The notes beneath the pieces were generated by a model. It had not been told where the DNA came from and made no database searches. It saw nothing but the letters and a program-made list of their open reading frames with translations. Positions 45,407 through 53,912 of a stretch of 64,000 bases of DNA are shown one piece after another. The position numbers were made by a program, and so were the translations under genes. Position 1 is the first letter of the stretch. Every line of letters begins with the position of its first letter. Source of the stretch: Luteibacter sp. (GTDB lineage Bacteria > Pseudomonadota > Gammaproteobacteria > Xanthomonadales > Rhodanobacteraceae); the NCBI RefSeq assembly GCF_009912395.1, contig NZ_WNDO01000002.1, positions 329,601-393,600 on the forward strand, read 5' to 3'.

Positions 45407-46211
45407 GCACGGCCCGCGAGGCCGTCCGGATGTCGTCGAGCAGCGGCGCGATGGCCTCGGCGTCGCCCAGGGAGCGGAGCACGCTGCGGAGTGAACGCAG
45501 GTCCTGGCGCGCCCCGAGCGCATCCGACAAGGTGGACATCCGATCCTGCGCCGCCTTGTCCTGATGGGCGCGATGGTGGGCGGAACGGCCGGTGGCCTTC
45601 AATGCCTTGCGCCAGAAATCGAACTGCATGCGCAGCCGGCGGGCACGTCGTCACCAGCGGTGCAGGTTGCCCGTGGTGGCCTGGGTGGCCGCCTTGCCCC
45701 CAGCCTTGGCGACCCGGCGCTCGGAGCGGGCCAGCGCGCGCTCGATGTCGGGGCGTTCCACGGTGTCCCAGGGCAGTGCGGTGATGGCCGCGCCGATCGC
45801 CGCGAGTCGCTGACGCCGTTTCCCGAAGCCGGGATCCTTGCGCAGGGCCTCGTCGAGCATGGCGTCGCGTCGTGCTTCCAGCCAGGCGATAGCCGTGCTC
45901 CAGCGCTCCGAGGGCGACTCGCCGCCCACGTGACGGGCGATGGTGACCGCCACGTGGGCGTCGCGCAGGGTGGACAGGCTGCTGGCCAGCCGGGTCAAGC
46001 CTCGCACGATCGGTTCGCGATTCGCGTCGAATCGCTCGCCACCCAGGTCGAGCAGGCTTTTCAGGCGCCGGAGCGATTTCCGGGCTTCGTGGACGCCGGT
46101 GTGTCGGTCCCCGTCATCACCCAGCGATCGCAGTGCCCGGCGGGCTTCACGCGTGGTCAGATCGGCCAGGGCGGCGGCTAGCGATGGCTTGGGCGTCGTC
46201 ATGGGCGCCAT
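45378..46211 (-). pseudogene. CHAD-domain gene split by an in-frame TGA stop
   Basis: The whole unit is 278 codons, the usual length for a CHAD-domain protein. The N-terminal part reads as CHAD with HEARKSLRRLKSLL; the C-terminal part FDFWRKALKATGRS is the second CHAD half. They are in one frame, interrupted at 45651-45653 by TGA (ATTGNLHRW then stop, then RRARRLRMQFDFWRK). A neighbouring CGA suggests a C-to-T change of an Arg codon. CHAD proteins bind polyphosphate; a phosphate transporter gene lies next to it, divergently. The two halves could also be translated as separate proteins (second ATG at 45629). Confidence 0.8.
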
Positions 46212-46297
46212 TCATAGCACGGCAATCCGGCAAAAATGACACTTGTTCGTCATATTCGCTTGTTACCTGTGAGGTTCTCACGGGTGGAGGCGATGCC

Positions 46298-47884
46298 ATG
46301 AACAGCACGGTCCTGAGTGAAGGTCTTCCCGGGTCGCCCCGGAGCCGGCTGGCAAGCCTGGCGGTGTTCGGGGGCTTGATGCTGGCGGCCTTGTTCTACG
46401 TCGGCTCGCAGCTGGGCCACGACCTGAACGACGCACCGGCCAGTCCCGCCTTCGAATACGTCCTGTTGGGCGTCGCTTTGTTGATCGCGCTGGGGTTCGA
46501 GTTCGTCAACGGCTTCCATGACACGGCCAATGCAGTCGCCACGGTGATCTACACGCGCTCGCTGCCCGCGAGTTTCGCGGTGGTGTGGTCGGGCGGCTGG
46601 AATTTCTTGGGCGTGCTGGTCTCCAGCGGTGCCGTCGCCTATGCGGTGCTGCAGTTGCTGCCCATCTCGCTGGTGCTCAACGCGGGATCGTCGGTCGGCT
46701 TCGCGATGGTCTTCGCGCTGCTGCTCGCCGCGATCGTGTGGAATCTCGGCACCTGGTACCTGGGCCTGCCATCGTCCAGTTCGCACACGCTGATCGGCTC
46801 GATCATCGGCGTGGGCCTCATGAACCAGATGATGCAGGCGGGCGACGCCAACGCCGCCGTCGACTGGAGCCAGGCCCTGAGCGTCGGCAAGTCGTTGCTG
46901 TTTTCGCCCCTGATCGGTTTCGGTCTGGCCTTCGGTTTGCTGATGCTGCTGAAGGCGCTGGTCCGCGCGCCAGAACTCTATGCCGAGCCGCATGGCGATC
47001 GCCCGCCGCCGTTCTGGGTGCGCTGCCTGCTGATCCTGACCTGCACGGGCGTGTCGTTCGCGCACGGTTCCAATAACGGCCAGAAGGGCATGGGCCTGAT
47101 CATGTTGATCCTGATCGGTACCGTGCCGAGCGCCTATGCCTTGAACAAGGCGGTGACGCCAGGCGAGACGCAGAGCTTCGTCTCCGTCGCCCACCATGCG
47201 AGCGAGACGCTGGCGCGTTACGCGAACGGCGCGTCGCCGGTGGCATCGCCGCGTGCGGAGATCGAGCACTACATCCAGTTGCACCAGGCGACGCCGGCCA
47301 CGGTGATGGCCCTGCGCCAGCTTACCGACACGATCGGCCAGCAAGTGGCCCATCGTCCGACGTTGGCGGATGTGCCGCAGCATGAGGTCAACAACGTGCG
47401 CAACAGCATGTACCTCGCTTCCGAGACGCTGCGGCTCATGGCCAAGAACGGACAGCCGTCCTTCAGCGAGGAAGACAAGGCCGTGCTGGACAACTATCAC
47501 GGCCTGCTCGACAAGGCGACGAAGTTCATTCCCACCTGGGTGAAGGTCGCGGTGGCGATCGCGCTCGGCCTGGGCACCATGGTGGGTTGGCGTCGCATTG
47601 TCCGTACCGTGGGCGAGCGCATCGGCAAGCAGCACCTCACTTATGCGCAGGGTGCATCCGCCGAGGTGGTGGCGATGCTGACCATCGGCGCGGCGGACCG
47701 TTTCGGCCTGCCGGTAAGCACCACGCACGTGCTGTCCTCGGGCGTGGCGGGCGCCATGGTGGCGAACGGGTCGGGGCTGCAATGGGGCACCGTCCGCGCC
47801 ATGCTCATGGCCTGGGTGCTGACTCTTCCGGCCTCGATCGCCCTGGCGGCGGGACTGTTCTGGCTGTTGCGGCACGTTTTCTGA
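46298..47884 (+). CDS. Inorganic phosphate transporter, PiT family
   Basis: A 528-residue inner-membrane symporter with about ten hydrophobic segments. The signature GFEFVNGFHDTANAVATVIY lies in the N-terminal PHO4 half and ADRFGLPVSTTHVLSSGV in the C-terminal half; VSFAHGSNNGQKGMG lies between. A hydrophilic insert near residues 295-400 separates the halves. It takes up metal-phosphate complexes. GGAGG lies eight bases before the ATG. It diverges from the CHAD gene. Confidence 0.92.
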   Translation: MNSTVLSEGLPGSPRSRLASLAVFGGLMLAALFYVGSQLGHDLNDAPASPAFEYVLLGVALLIALGFEFVNGFHDTANAVATVIYTRSLPASFAVVWSGGWNFLGVLVSSGAVAYAVLQLLPISLVLNAGSSVGFAMVFALLLAAIVWNLGTWYLGLPSSSSHTLIGSIIGVGLMNQMMQAGDANAAVDWSQALSVGKSLLFSPLIGFGLAFGLLMLLKALVRAPELYAEPHGDRPPPFWVRCLLILTCTGVSFAHGSNNGQKGMGLIMLILIGTVPSAYALNKAVTPGETQSFVSVAHHASETLARYANGASPVASPRAEIEHYIQLHQATPATVMALRQLTDTIGQQVAHRPTLADVPQHEVNNVRNSMYLASETLRLMAKNGQPSFSEEDKAVLDNYHGLLDKATKFIPTWVKVAVAIALGLGTMVGWRRIVRTVGERIGKQHLTYAQGASAEVVAMLTIGAADRFGLPVSTTHVLSSGVAGAMVANGSGLQWGTVRAMLMAWVLTLPASIALAAGLFWLLRHVF

Positions 47885-48000
47885 GGAAACGGGCCGAATT
47901 TGTCAGGCCCTTCCGTGGGATGAGATCATTCGTGCCGATGACGGGGCACCCCCGTACGGCCCCGCGTCCCCACGCGGACCCCACGCAGAACCGGACGACG

Positions 48001-48273
48001 ATGCTCAGCTGGCGGAACCACCCCGTAATGGACGACGGACTGTCGCTGGTCGACGCCGTGCGCGCAGGCGATCACGAGGAAGCCCGGTTCCTCTCCGGTC
48101 GGGTGCTGGAACAGGCCGAAGAGGCCGGTTTCGACCACGTCGCCTCCGCCGTGCTGGCGCTGGCACCCTGTGTCGACGGCAGCGCTGGTCGACTGGCACC
48201 CACGGGCCTGGCGTCGCTCAACCTTCTGGCCGCCTTGCTCGACGTGCAGACGGGGTTTTCCGCCAGGGCCTGA
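48001..48273 (+). CDS. Small protein, unknown
   Basis: A 90-residue helical protein starting MLSWRNHPVMDDGLSLVDAV. The DDGLSLVDAVRAGDHEEARFL segment recalls an ankyrin-like or helix-pair start. No signal or membrane segment. The start codon follows ACGACG with no clear ribosome site, so the gene itself is only moderately supported. It converges with the bestrophin gene. Confidence 0.5.
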   Translation: MLSWRNHPVMDDGLSLVDAVRAGDHEEARFLSGRVLEQAEEAGFDHVASAVLALAPCVDGSAGRLAPTGLASLNLLAALLDVQTGFSARA

Positions 48274-48278
48274 GGCCG

Positions 48279-49166
48279 TTAATCCGGCCGGGGCATGCCG
48301 GTGAGTGACAGCAGGTCTCGCTCCACCGTGGCGCAGTAACGCTCCAGTGGGAGATCGTTCGGCAGCGTGTCGAACGGGTCTTCGATCTGGTCGCCCAGCG
48401 CGTCCAGCCCGAAGAAGGTGTAGGCGAGCACGCCCACCACCAGCGGCGTGAACCAGCCCATCAGGCCCACCAGGCAAAACGGCAGCAGGAAGCAATAGAT
48501 GTGCACCGTCCGGTGCAGCAGCAGGATGTAGGCGTAGGGGATCGGCGTGCCCTGGATGCGCTCGCAGCCGGCAAGCACATGGGACAGCTTGCTCAGCTCG
48601 GTGTCGATGGACGACAGCAGGATTGGGTCCACCTTCTGCGTACGCGCTGCCGAGGCATAGGCGATGCCAGCCTGGGCAAGCAGGGCGCTGGGACGGTTCG
48701 GCGCCGCGAGCGTGGCGTCCTGTTCGGATGGGGTAAGCCAGCGCGCGAGTTCCTCGGCGGGGTCGCTGTTACGCAGATGGTGTCGCAGCGCGTGCGCGAA
48801 GGCGATCAGTCGCCCTGTCAGCGACGCCCGTTCGCCGGCCGAGGTTTCAGGCAGGAAGGCGAGCGTCTGCCGCGCGAGGTTGCGCATCACGTAGATCATT
48901 TCGCCCCACAACGTGCGGGCGTCCCACCAACGCTGGTAGGCGACCGTGTTGCGGAAGCCCAGGAAAATCGCGAGCGTGAGGCCCATCAAGGTGAGGGGCG
49001 CCGCGTTGAGGCCGATATGCAGCGCAACGAAATGCCTGTCGACCAGGATGACCGCGATGGATAGCGCCACGGTGTAGAGCACGCGCTTCCAGATGACCGG
49101 AACGATCGAGCCGTTGAGCGCGAAGAGCAGGGAGGCGACGGTGGGCGTGCGTGAGCGTGTGGGCAT
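48279..49166 (-). CDS. Bestrophin-family chloride channel-like protein (YneE type)
   Basis: A 295-residue membrane protein with four hydrophobic segments and the bestrophin signatures FLGFRNTVAYQRWWDARTLWGEMI (residues 71-94, split here) and EDPFDTLPNDLPL near the C-terminus. Bacterial homologues form pentameric anion or cation channels. The ATG at 49166 starts the family sequence; an upstream open frame is not homologous. The AT-hook gene lies 24 bp upstream in the same direction. Confidence 0.9.
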   Translation of the reverse strand: MPTRSRTPTVASLLFALNGSIVPVIWKRVLYTVALSIAVILVDRHFVALHIGLNAAPLTLMGLTLAIFLGFRNTVAYQRWWDARTLWGEMIYVMRNLARQTLAFLPETSAGERASLTGRLIAFAHALRHHLRNSDPAEELARWLTPSEQDATLAAPNRPSALLAQAGIAYASAARTQKVDPILLSSIDTELSKLSHVLAGCERIQGTPIPYAYILLLHRTVHIYCFLLPFCLVGLMGWFTPLVVGVLAYTFFGLDALGDQIEDPFDTLPNDLPLERYCATVERDLLSLTGMPRPD

Positions 49167-49189
49167 GGGGCTGGCCGTGACGGAGAGGA

Positions 49190-49534
49190 TTATTCCGTCG
49201 GCGTCGGATCGTCCGTGCTCTTGCGCCGACGGCGCGGCTTGACGTCGGTGGCAAGCAGACCCTGGAGATAGGCGATGCCTTCCTCCTCGGGGAACCATGC
49301 GACCACATCGGCCACGCTAAGATTGTAGCGCACGCGCAGGGCCTCGAATTCCTCCCGGGCGCCCGCGAGCGGATCAACCTTCTTCGGGCGACCACGCGGC
49401 TTGGGCTCGGGTTTGACCTGGGGCTCGGGCTTGGCCTTGGGCTTCGGCTCGGGCAGGCGATCGGCGATTTGTCGATCGAGGGCGGCAAGTTCATCCTGGA
49501 ATTGCCGGAAATCGTATTTACCGGACGAGTTCAT
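49190..49534 (-). CDS. Small AT-hook protein, possible nucleoid-associated protein
   Basis: A 114-residue basic protein. An N-terminal helix (residues 5-26, FRQFQDELAALDRQIADRL) is followed by a Pro/Lys/Glu linker and an AT-hook RGRPKK (residues 47-52), then a helical region (FEALRVRYNLSVADVVAWF) and a basic tail (PRRRRKS). This suggests a DNA-binding, possibly H-NS-like, architectural protein. An inverted repeat lies in its promoter. It precedes the bestrophin gene by 24 bp. Confidence 0.65.
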   Translation of the reverse strand: MNSSGKYDFRQFQDELAALDRQIADRLPEPKPKAKPEPQVKPEPKPRGRPKKVDPLAGAREEFEALRVRYNLSVADVVAWFPEEEGIAYLQGLLATDVKPRRRRKSTDDPTPTE

Positions 49535-49576
49535 CGCTAATGGCTAAGGCGCTGAAAGGTCCCCATTGTCGCATGG

Positions 49577-49593
49577 ATTTGGCTATTCCAAAT
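49577..49593. promoter_or_regulatory. Inverted repeat in AT-rich promoter of the AT-hook gene
   Basis: ATTTGG and CCAAAT around CTATT give 6-bp perfect arms, in an AT-rich patch unusual for this genome, 43 bp upstream of the AT-hook start. A site for the protein itself or for another regulator is possible. Confidence 0.35.
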
Positions 49594-49618
49594 TGAGAAT
49601 TTCGCCCTGAAAAGCCGA

Positions 49619-50347
49619 TCAGGCGTGTCGGAAGGTCACCACGAGCACATCGCGGTGCGATGCCAGGGCAGGATCCAGCGGGGTGACGGGGGTGACACCG
49701 TGGAACACCCGGGGGTCGTGGATCAGGGCGGCATCGAACGGCCGGGCCAGCGTGAATTCGCCCAGGGAGCGACCGTCGGGTGCATGGATGGTGGTGGTGC
49801 CGCTGGCGATGTTTTCGCGATCGACCAGCAGGACGAGCACGTAATCGACGCCATCGCGGTGGCTGCCTTCCGGCGTGGGCTCGCCGGCCGCGCCGGCGGT
49901 GGCCTCGATGCGGAACTGGTGCACCTCGATATGCCAGTGGGCGATCTCCGGCGACAGGCTGCCGAAGAATTCCCGGCAGTAGTCGAGGATGGCGTGCATG
50001 CTGGCGCTGTCCGCGATCTCGGGCAGCACGGGTTCGAACCAGCGCGCGATGTCGCCCTGGAGGGTGTTGTAGGCCAGGGTCTGGAAATGCGCCTGGTGCG
50101 GCTGGCGCTCGATGTGACCGGCGCGGCTTGCGTAAACCGCGTGGCGGCGACGGCGGAAACGTCCCGTGGCGGCCAGGTAGGTGTCCGGTTCCAGCGCGTT
50201 CCAACTGGCGGCGAAGGCCGGCCAGTCAGACATCGCATGGGTGTGTTCGAACAGCCGGCGCATGTCGTCGCCATGGACGAAGGCGAAGCCCTCGTCCCGT
50301 ACCTGGTCGTGGAGGGTCGTTTCGGTCGCTTCGAGGGGGGCGTTCAT
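49619..50347 (-). CDS. 2OG-Fe(II) dioxygenase family protein (PF10014-like)
   Basis: A 242-residue protein with a double-stranded beta-helix: the facial triad is His and Asp in GSHRDGVDYV and the distal His in DPRVFHGVTPV, followed by the 2OG-binding Arg region RDVLVVTFRHA. Members of this family (PF10014) hydroxylate free amino acids or related small molecules; the substrate here is unknown. It starts at the ATG at 50347. A REP pair follows upstream. Confidence 0.82.
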   Translation of the reverse strand: MNAPLEATETTLHDQVRDEGFAFVHGDDMRRLFEHTHAMSDWPAFAASWNALEPDTYLAATGRFRRRRHAVYASRAGHIERQPHQAHFQTLAYNTLQGDIARWFEPVLPEIADSASMHAILDYCREFFGSLSPEIAHWHIEVHQFRIEATAGAAGEPTPEGSHRDGVDYVLVLLVDRENIASGTTTIHAPDGRSLGEFTLARPFDAALIHDPRVFHGVTPVTPLDPALASHRDVLVVTFRHA

Positions 50348-50406
50348 CGCCGCAGTATACGTCCGCGCGAGGCCCGACGGGACTGCGGCAAACAGCCTCC
50401 CGCTCT

Positions 50407-50497
50407 TGTAGGAGCGCGCTTGCGCGCGATCCGCTTCGCGATATCGCCGGGTTGTCGCCTCGACGCGAGCACCCATCGCGCGCAAGCGCGCTCCTAC
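50407..50497. repeat. REP palindrome pair supplying the stop of the L,D-transpeptidase gene
   Basis: Inverted REP copies (TGTAGGAGCGCGCTTGCG and its complement) with a longer spacer. The right arm contains the TAG at 50494-50496 that ends the L,D-transpeptidase gene on the minus strand. Confidence 0.88.
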
Positions 50498-52230
50498 GGG
50501 GCCTGCAACGGCTGCGGCTTGTCCAGCGCCTTCAGCAATCCGGCGTCGCGCTGGTAGACGTCCTGCTTGAACGCGAGTTTCCCGTCGTCGCCGATGTCCA
50601 CCGTCCAGTAGGCCAGCAACACCGGCACCGCGGTCGGCAGGGTGACGTTTTGCGTCTTGCCCGTGGCAATGCGTTCGTCGATCGCCTCGCGACTCCATTT
50701 CTGGTCGTCGTTGAAAAGCAGTTGCACCAGGTCGAGCGGATGTTCCACGCGGATGCAGCCGGAACTGGTGTCGCGCTTGACCCGGGCGAACAGTTCCTGG
50801 TGCGGCGTATCGTGCAGGTATACGGCGAAGGAATTGGGGAAGCGGATCACCACCTGACCCAGCGAATTGCCGGGACCGGCGTCCTGGCGCAGCGTGATGC
50901 CGCGTGGGTTGGCCCAGTCGACGTTGGCGGGCGAAAGGGTGTTGCCGCCGCTGTCCAGCACGCGGATGCGGTTGGCGGCGAGGTAGCCCGGATTACGCCG
51001 TATCTTCGGCAGCATGTCGTTCTTCAGGATCGTCGGCGGCACTGTCCAGGTGGGATTGAACGTGACGTAGGTGATCTGCGAGCGGAAGATGGGCGTGCTG
51101 CGATAGGGCTTGCCGACCTGTACGCGCGAGCGCCATACCGGCTGTCCGTCGCGATAGAAGCTGATCTTGTAGCCGGCCACGTCGACCACGACGAAGGTGC
51201 CCTGCAGCGAATGCAGCAGCCAGCGCGCGCGCTCCAGGTTGACGCGCACCTGGCCGATGCGTGCCTCCACCGGCACGTTCAGCGCGGTGAGCGTGTCGGC
51301 GCCGACGCTGCCGTCGGTGTCGAGGTACTGATCGATCTGGAAACGCTTCACGGCGTCGGTGACCGCGTTGTCGAATGACTGGCCGTGGGCGAGCGTCGGG
51401 TCGAGATAGCCGTCGGCAACGAGCCGTGCGCGCAGCGCTTCCACCCGAGGGTCCTTCATGCCCGGCTTCAAGGTCGGGCCATCAGGCACGCTGGGCCAAC
51501 CGCCATTGGCGGCAGTGGCGCGCAGTTGGACCAGCGCGTCGCGGAGTTTCGTGTAGAGCGGATTCTGCGGTCGGGCCATGCCGAAAGCCTGCTCGACGCT
51601 ACGTTCCTCGATAGAGGACTCCAGCATGGACATGCCTTGCTGGGGATCGATAGCGGCTGGGTCGAAATTCCAGACGGGGTCCAGGCGCATCGGATCAACC
51701 TTGCCCCGGGCGAGCTGGACCAGCGCGGTGATGTACGCGCCGGTGGCTTCGATCTCGATCTCGGCGCGATGATCGGGCGGGGCCGTTTTCCAGTCGGGCG
51801 CCGAGAAGGCAGCCTTCAGCGCGCTGAGGTGGTAGTCCTCGGGCAGCAGGCCATCGCCGTCCGTGGACGCCAGGCCGGCAAGCAACTGGCGCACGTTTTC
51901 CTCGTCCGACCAGGCCGCCGTGTAGTGCCGTTGCGCGTAGAAATCGGAGATGGCCTTGCCCAGGGCGGCGTCCGAACGCGGCAGGGGGCCGCCTTGCATC
52001 GGCGTCATCCGCTGGATGCGGCCGTAGATCGCCTGCGCCACGGGATCGTCCGACGGCGGCTGCGGCAAGGCGCCGCTGGTGGCAGACGCGGGCTCGACGG
52101 CGACGATGGGCGGGGGAGACGCCGCGGATGCCGCGCCAGGAGGTGTCTGCGCGGCCGCCACCAAGGGCAGGGCGGCCGCGAGGACGAAGGCGGCAAGCGG
52201 GCCGCGAAATCGCTGTTCCATAGACATCAT
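50494..52230 (-). CDS. L,D-transpeptidase YcbB-like (LdtD type)
   Basis: A 578-residue exported cell-wall enzyme that makes 3-3 cross-links in peptidoglycan. It has a signal peptide (LAAFVLAAALPLVAAAQ), an N-terminal YcbB scaffold domain, a peptidoglycan-binding domain near residues 265-325 (DAVKRFQIDQYLDTDGSVGADT), and a YkuD domain near residues 350-530 with the catalytic Cys in SSGCIRVEHPLDL. I chose the ATG at 52230, which has AGGA seven bases upstream. The stop comes from a REP. It diverges from another transpeptidase. Confidence 0.92.
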   Translation of the reverse strand: MMSMEQRFRGPLAAFVLAAALPLVAAAQTPPGAASAASPPPIVAVEPASATSGALPQPPSDDPVAQAIYGRIQRMTPMQGGPLPRSDAALGKAISDFYAQRHYTAAWSDEENVRQLLAGLASTDGDGLLPEDYHLSALKAAFSAPDWKTAPPDHRAEIEIEATGAYITALVQLARGKVDPMRLDPVWNFDPAAIDPQQGMSMLESSIEERSVEQAFGMARPQNPLYTKLRDALVQLRATAANGGWPSVPDGPTLKPGMKDPRVEALRARLVADGYLDPTLAHGQSFDNAVTDAVKRFQIDQYLDTDGSVGADTLTALNVPVEARIGQVRVNLERARWLLHSLQGTFVVVDVAGYKISFYRDGQPVWRSRVQVGKPYRSTPIFRSQITYVTFNPTWTVPPTILKNDMLPKIRRNPGYLAANRIRVLDSGGNTLSPANVDWANPRGITLRQDAGPGNSLGQVVIRFPNSFAVYLHDTPHQELFARVKRDTSSGCIRVEHPLDLVQLLFNDDQKWSREAIDERIATGKTQNVTLPTAVPVLLAYWTVDIGDDGKLAFKQDVYQRDAGLLKALDKPQPLQAP

Positions 52231-52268
52231 CGATCGTTCCTGGTTTTTTCTGCGCTGAGATGCACGCT

Positions 52269-52286
52269 CTTTCACATATATGAAAG
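52269..52286. promoter_or_regulatory. Palindrome between the two divergent L,D-transpeptidase genes
   Basis: CTTTCACATATATGAAAG has 6-bp perfect arms (CTTTCA, TGAAAG) around CATATA. It lies 39 bp upstream of the ycbB-like start and 78 bp upstream of the second transpeptidase. It could be an operator for both or part of a -10 region. Confidence 0.4.
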
Positions 52287-52364
52287 GCTGCGATGTGACG
52301 GAATTGTGGTCAAGGAATGATCAGCACGTTAGGATCGACCGATGTCGTTTTCTCGGCTGGCCTG

Positions 52365-53087
52365 ATGATTCGTCTGTTTCGTTCGTTCCTCGCCTGCGCG
52401 CCGCTACTGGGCGCCTCGATCTTCCTTCCCGCCACCGCCCACGCCGCCGATACGCTCGGCGAGGCCCTGGCCAAGCTCGCTCCCTCCGCCGACCCCAAGG
52501 TCATCAATCTCGCGGTGCAGGCTTCGGAATGCGCTCAGACGCAGAGCGGCGCGCCGTCCGACCGACTGGCGGTGATCGACTACTCCAAGCCGTCGTCGCA
52601 GCCGCGCCTGTGGGTCTTCGACGTGGTCCGGCGCAAGCTGCTGTTCCAGGAACTGGTCGCCCACGGCAAGAACAGCGGCGACGCCACGTCCACCCGTTTC
52701 TCCAACGCCCCGGAAAGCCTCGCTTCCAGCCTGGGCCTGTTCCGCACGTCCGACACCTACATGGGCAAGAACGGCTACTCGCTGCGCATGACCGGCCTGG
52801 AGCCGGGCACCAACGACCAGGCGCTCGCCCGGGCGATCGTCATCCACGGCGCCGCCTATGTGAACGAAGCCATGGCGCGTGTCGCCGGGCGCATCGGCCG
52901 TAGCTGGGGCTGCCCCGCCGTGCGCACCGCCATCGCGCACAAGCTGATCGACACCCTCAAGGGCGGCCAGATGGTGTTCTCCTACTATCCCGACAAGCGC
53001 TGGCTGGCGTCGTCGCCCTACCTCAAGTGCACCAGCAGCCAGCTGGCCAAGGCCGAGGCGCGTGTCGCCCCCCGTCCGGGCATCTGA
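52365..53087 (+). CDS. Murein L,D-transpeptidase family protein (YkuD_2)
   Basis: A 240-residue exported protein of the YkuD_2 family (PF13645). It has a signal peptide (FLPATAHAAD) and the catalytic segment GRIGRSWGCPAVR with the active Cys, with IHGAAYVNEA supplying the His. The ATG at 52365 starts the signal; 52317 is a weaker in-frame choice. Its neighbour on the other strand is a YcbB-type transpeptidase, suggesting joint control of 3-3 cross-linking. Confidence 0.88.
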   Translation: MIRLFRSFLACAPLLGASIFLPATAHAADTLGEALAKLAPSADPKVINLAVQASECAQTQSGAPSDRLAVIDYSKPSSQPRLWVFDVVRRKLLFQELVAHGKNSGDATSTRFSNAPESLASSLGLFRTSDTYMGKNGYSLRMTGLEPGTNDQALARAIVIHGAAYVNEAMARVAGRIGRSWGCPAVRTAIAHKLIDTLKGGQMVFSYYPDKRWLASSPYLKCTSSQLAKAEARVAPRPGI

Positions 53088-53142
53088 TTCCAGTCGCCGT
53101 TCCACGGGTTAGAATCCCCGGACCCTCACCGTGGAACCGAGC

Positions 53143-53478
53143 ATGAAATACGTCGTTGCGTCCGTCGCCTGCCTCCTCATCGCCGGTTGCGCCACCAGCG
53201 GGATGAAAGACTCCCTGCCCAAGTTGAGCAGCAAGACGGGCAAGAGCGTCGCCGACTACGTGCAGTGCGTCGAGCCGAAGTGGCAGGCGATCTCCAAGGA
53301 CGCCAAGGGCAGCGCCAAGGACGACAAGGGCGTTGTGACGTCCAACGATGACGGCAAGCACGAGCGCCTGGAAGTCACCGCCAACGGTTCCGGCGCCCAG
53401 GTCGTGATGTACGAACTGCAGAAGGGCAAGGGCGACTACGAAGGCCGCTTCCGCGAAGAAGCGATTTCCTGCCTCTGA
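53143..53478 (+). CDS. Small lipoprotein, unknown
   Basis: A 111-residue lipoprotein: signal MKYVVASVACLLIAGC with a lipobox IAGC, then a soluble domain with two cysteines. The family is not recognised. The ATG at 53143 is used; a GTG at 53131 is less likely. It follows the transpeptidase gene by 55 bp and may be on the same transcript. Confidence 0.65.
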   Translation: MKYVVASVACLLIAGCATSGMKDSLPKLSSKTGKSVADYVQCVEPKWQAISKDAKGSAKDDKGVVTSNDDGKHERLEVTANGSGAQVVMYELQKGKGDYEGRFREEAISCL

Positions 53479-53486
53479 CGCCGTCG

Positions 53487-53873
53487 TCAGCTACGTGGAC
53501 GCGCCTCCCGGGCGCGTTCCACGGCATCCAGCAACTGCGCCTTGTTGAAGGGCTTCTCCAGGAACACCGCCGATTTCGGGAACGGCGTGATGTCCTGGGG
53601 TAGCCGGCTCGACACCACCACCATCGCCGTGCCGGGCCGCTCCCGCAGCGCCGCCAGTAGCAAGGCGCTGCCCCGACGCTCGCCCGGGGTGTCGGCATGG
53701 ACGACCAGCAGGTTCAGGTCGGTCATCTCGTGGAAGGCGTTCTTGGCGTCCCGGTAGGTCACCGTGAACCGGGTTTGATAGCCCGCGTCGTCCAGGACCA
53801 TGGCCACGGTCTCGGCGACCATGGGCGCACGGTCGAAGACCAGCGCCGTGCGGGAAGGGGAGTGCTTGTTCAT
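53487..53873 (-). CDS. Degenerate receiver-domain protein
   Basis: A 128-residue stand-alone response-regulator receiver fold. The phospho-acceptor Asp four residues before the conserved Pro is His here (VVHADTPG), and the acidic pocket DD is a single Asp (FDRAP). The conserved Lys is kept in FLEKPF. It cannot be phosphorylated in the normal way and could be a docking or regulatory protein. It has no output domain. The start at 53873 is plausible. Confidence 0.75.
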   Translation of the reverse strand: MNKHSPSRTALVFDRAPMVAETVAMVLDDAGYQTRFTVTYRDAKNAFHEMTDLNLLVVHADTPGERRGSALLLAALRERPGTAMVVVSSRLPQDITPFPKSAVFLEKPFNKAQLLDAVERAREARPRS

Positions 53874-53912
53874 GCGGACAGTCTAGTCGGGGGATCGTCA
53901 GGTCGGCGCGAC

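Noticed and set aside
45651..45653. The CHAD TGA as a selenocysteine codon
   Set aside because: There is no SECIS-like hairpin after it that I can see and CHAD proteins do not use selenocysteine.
46250..47875. A 541-codon minus-strand open frame across the phosphate transporter gene
   Set aside because: It is antisense to a gene with clear PiT motifs and its composition (many Arg, His and Gln) is that of a GC-rich shadow frame.
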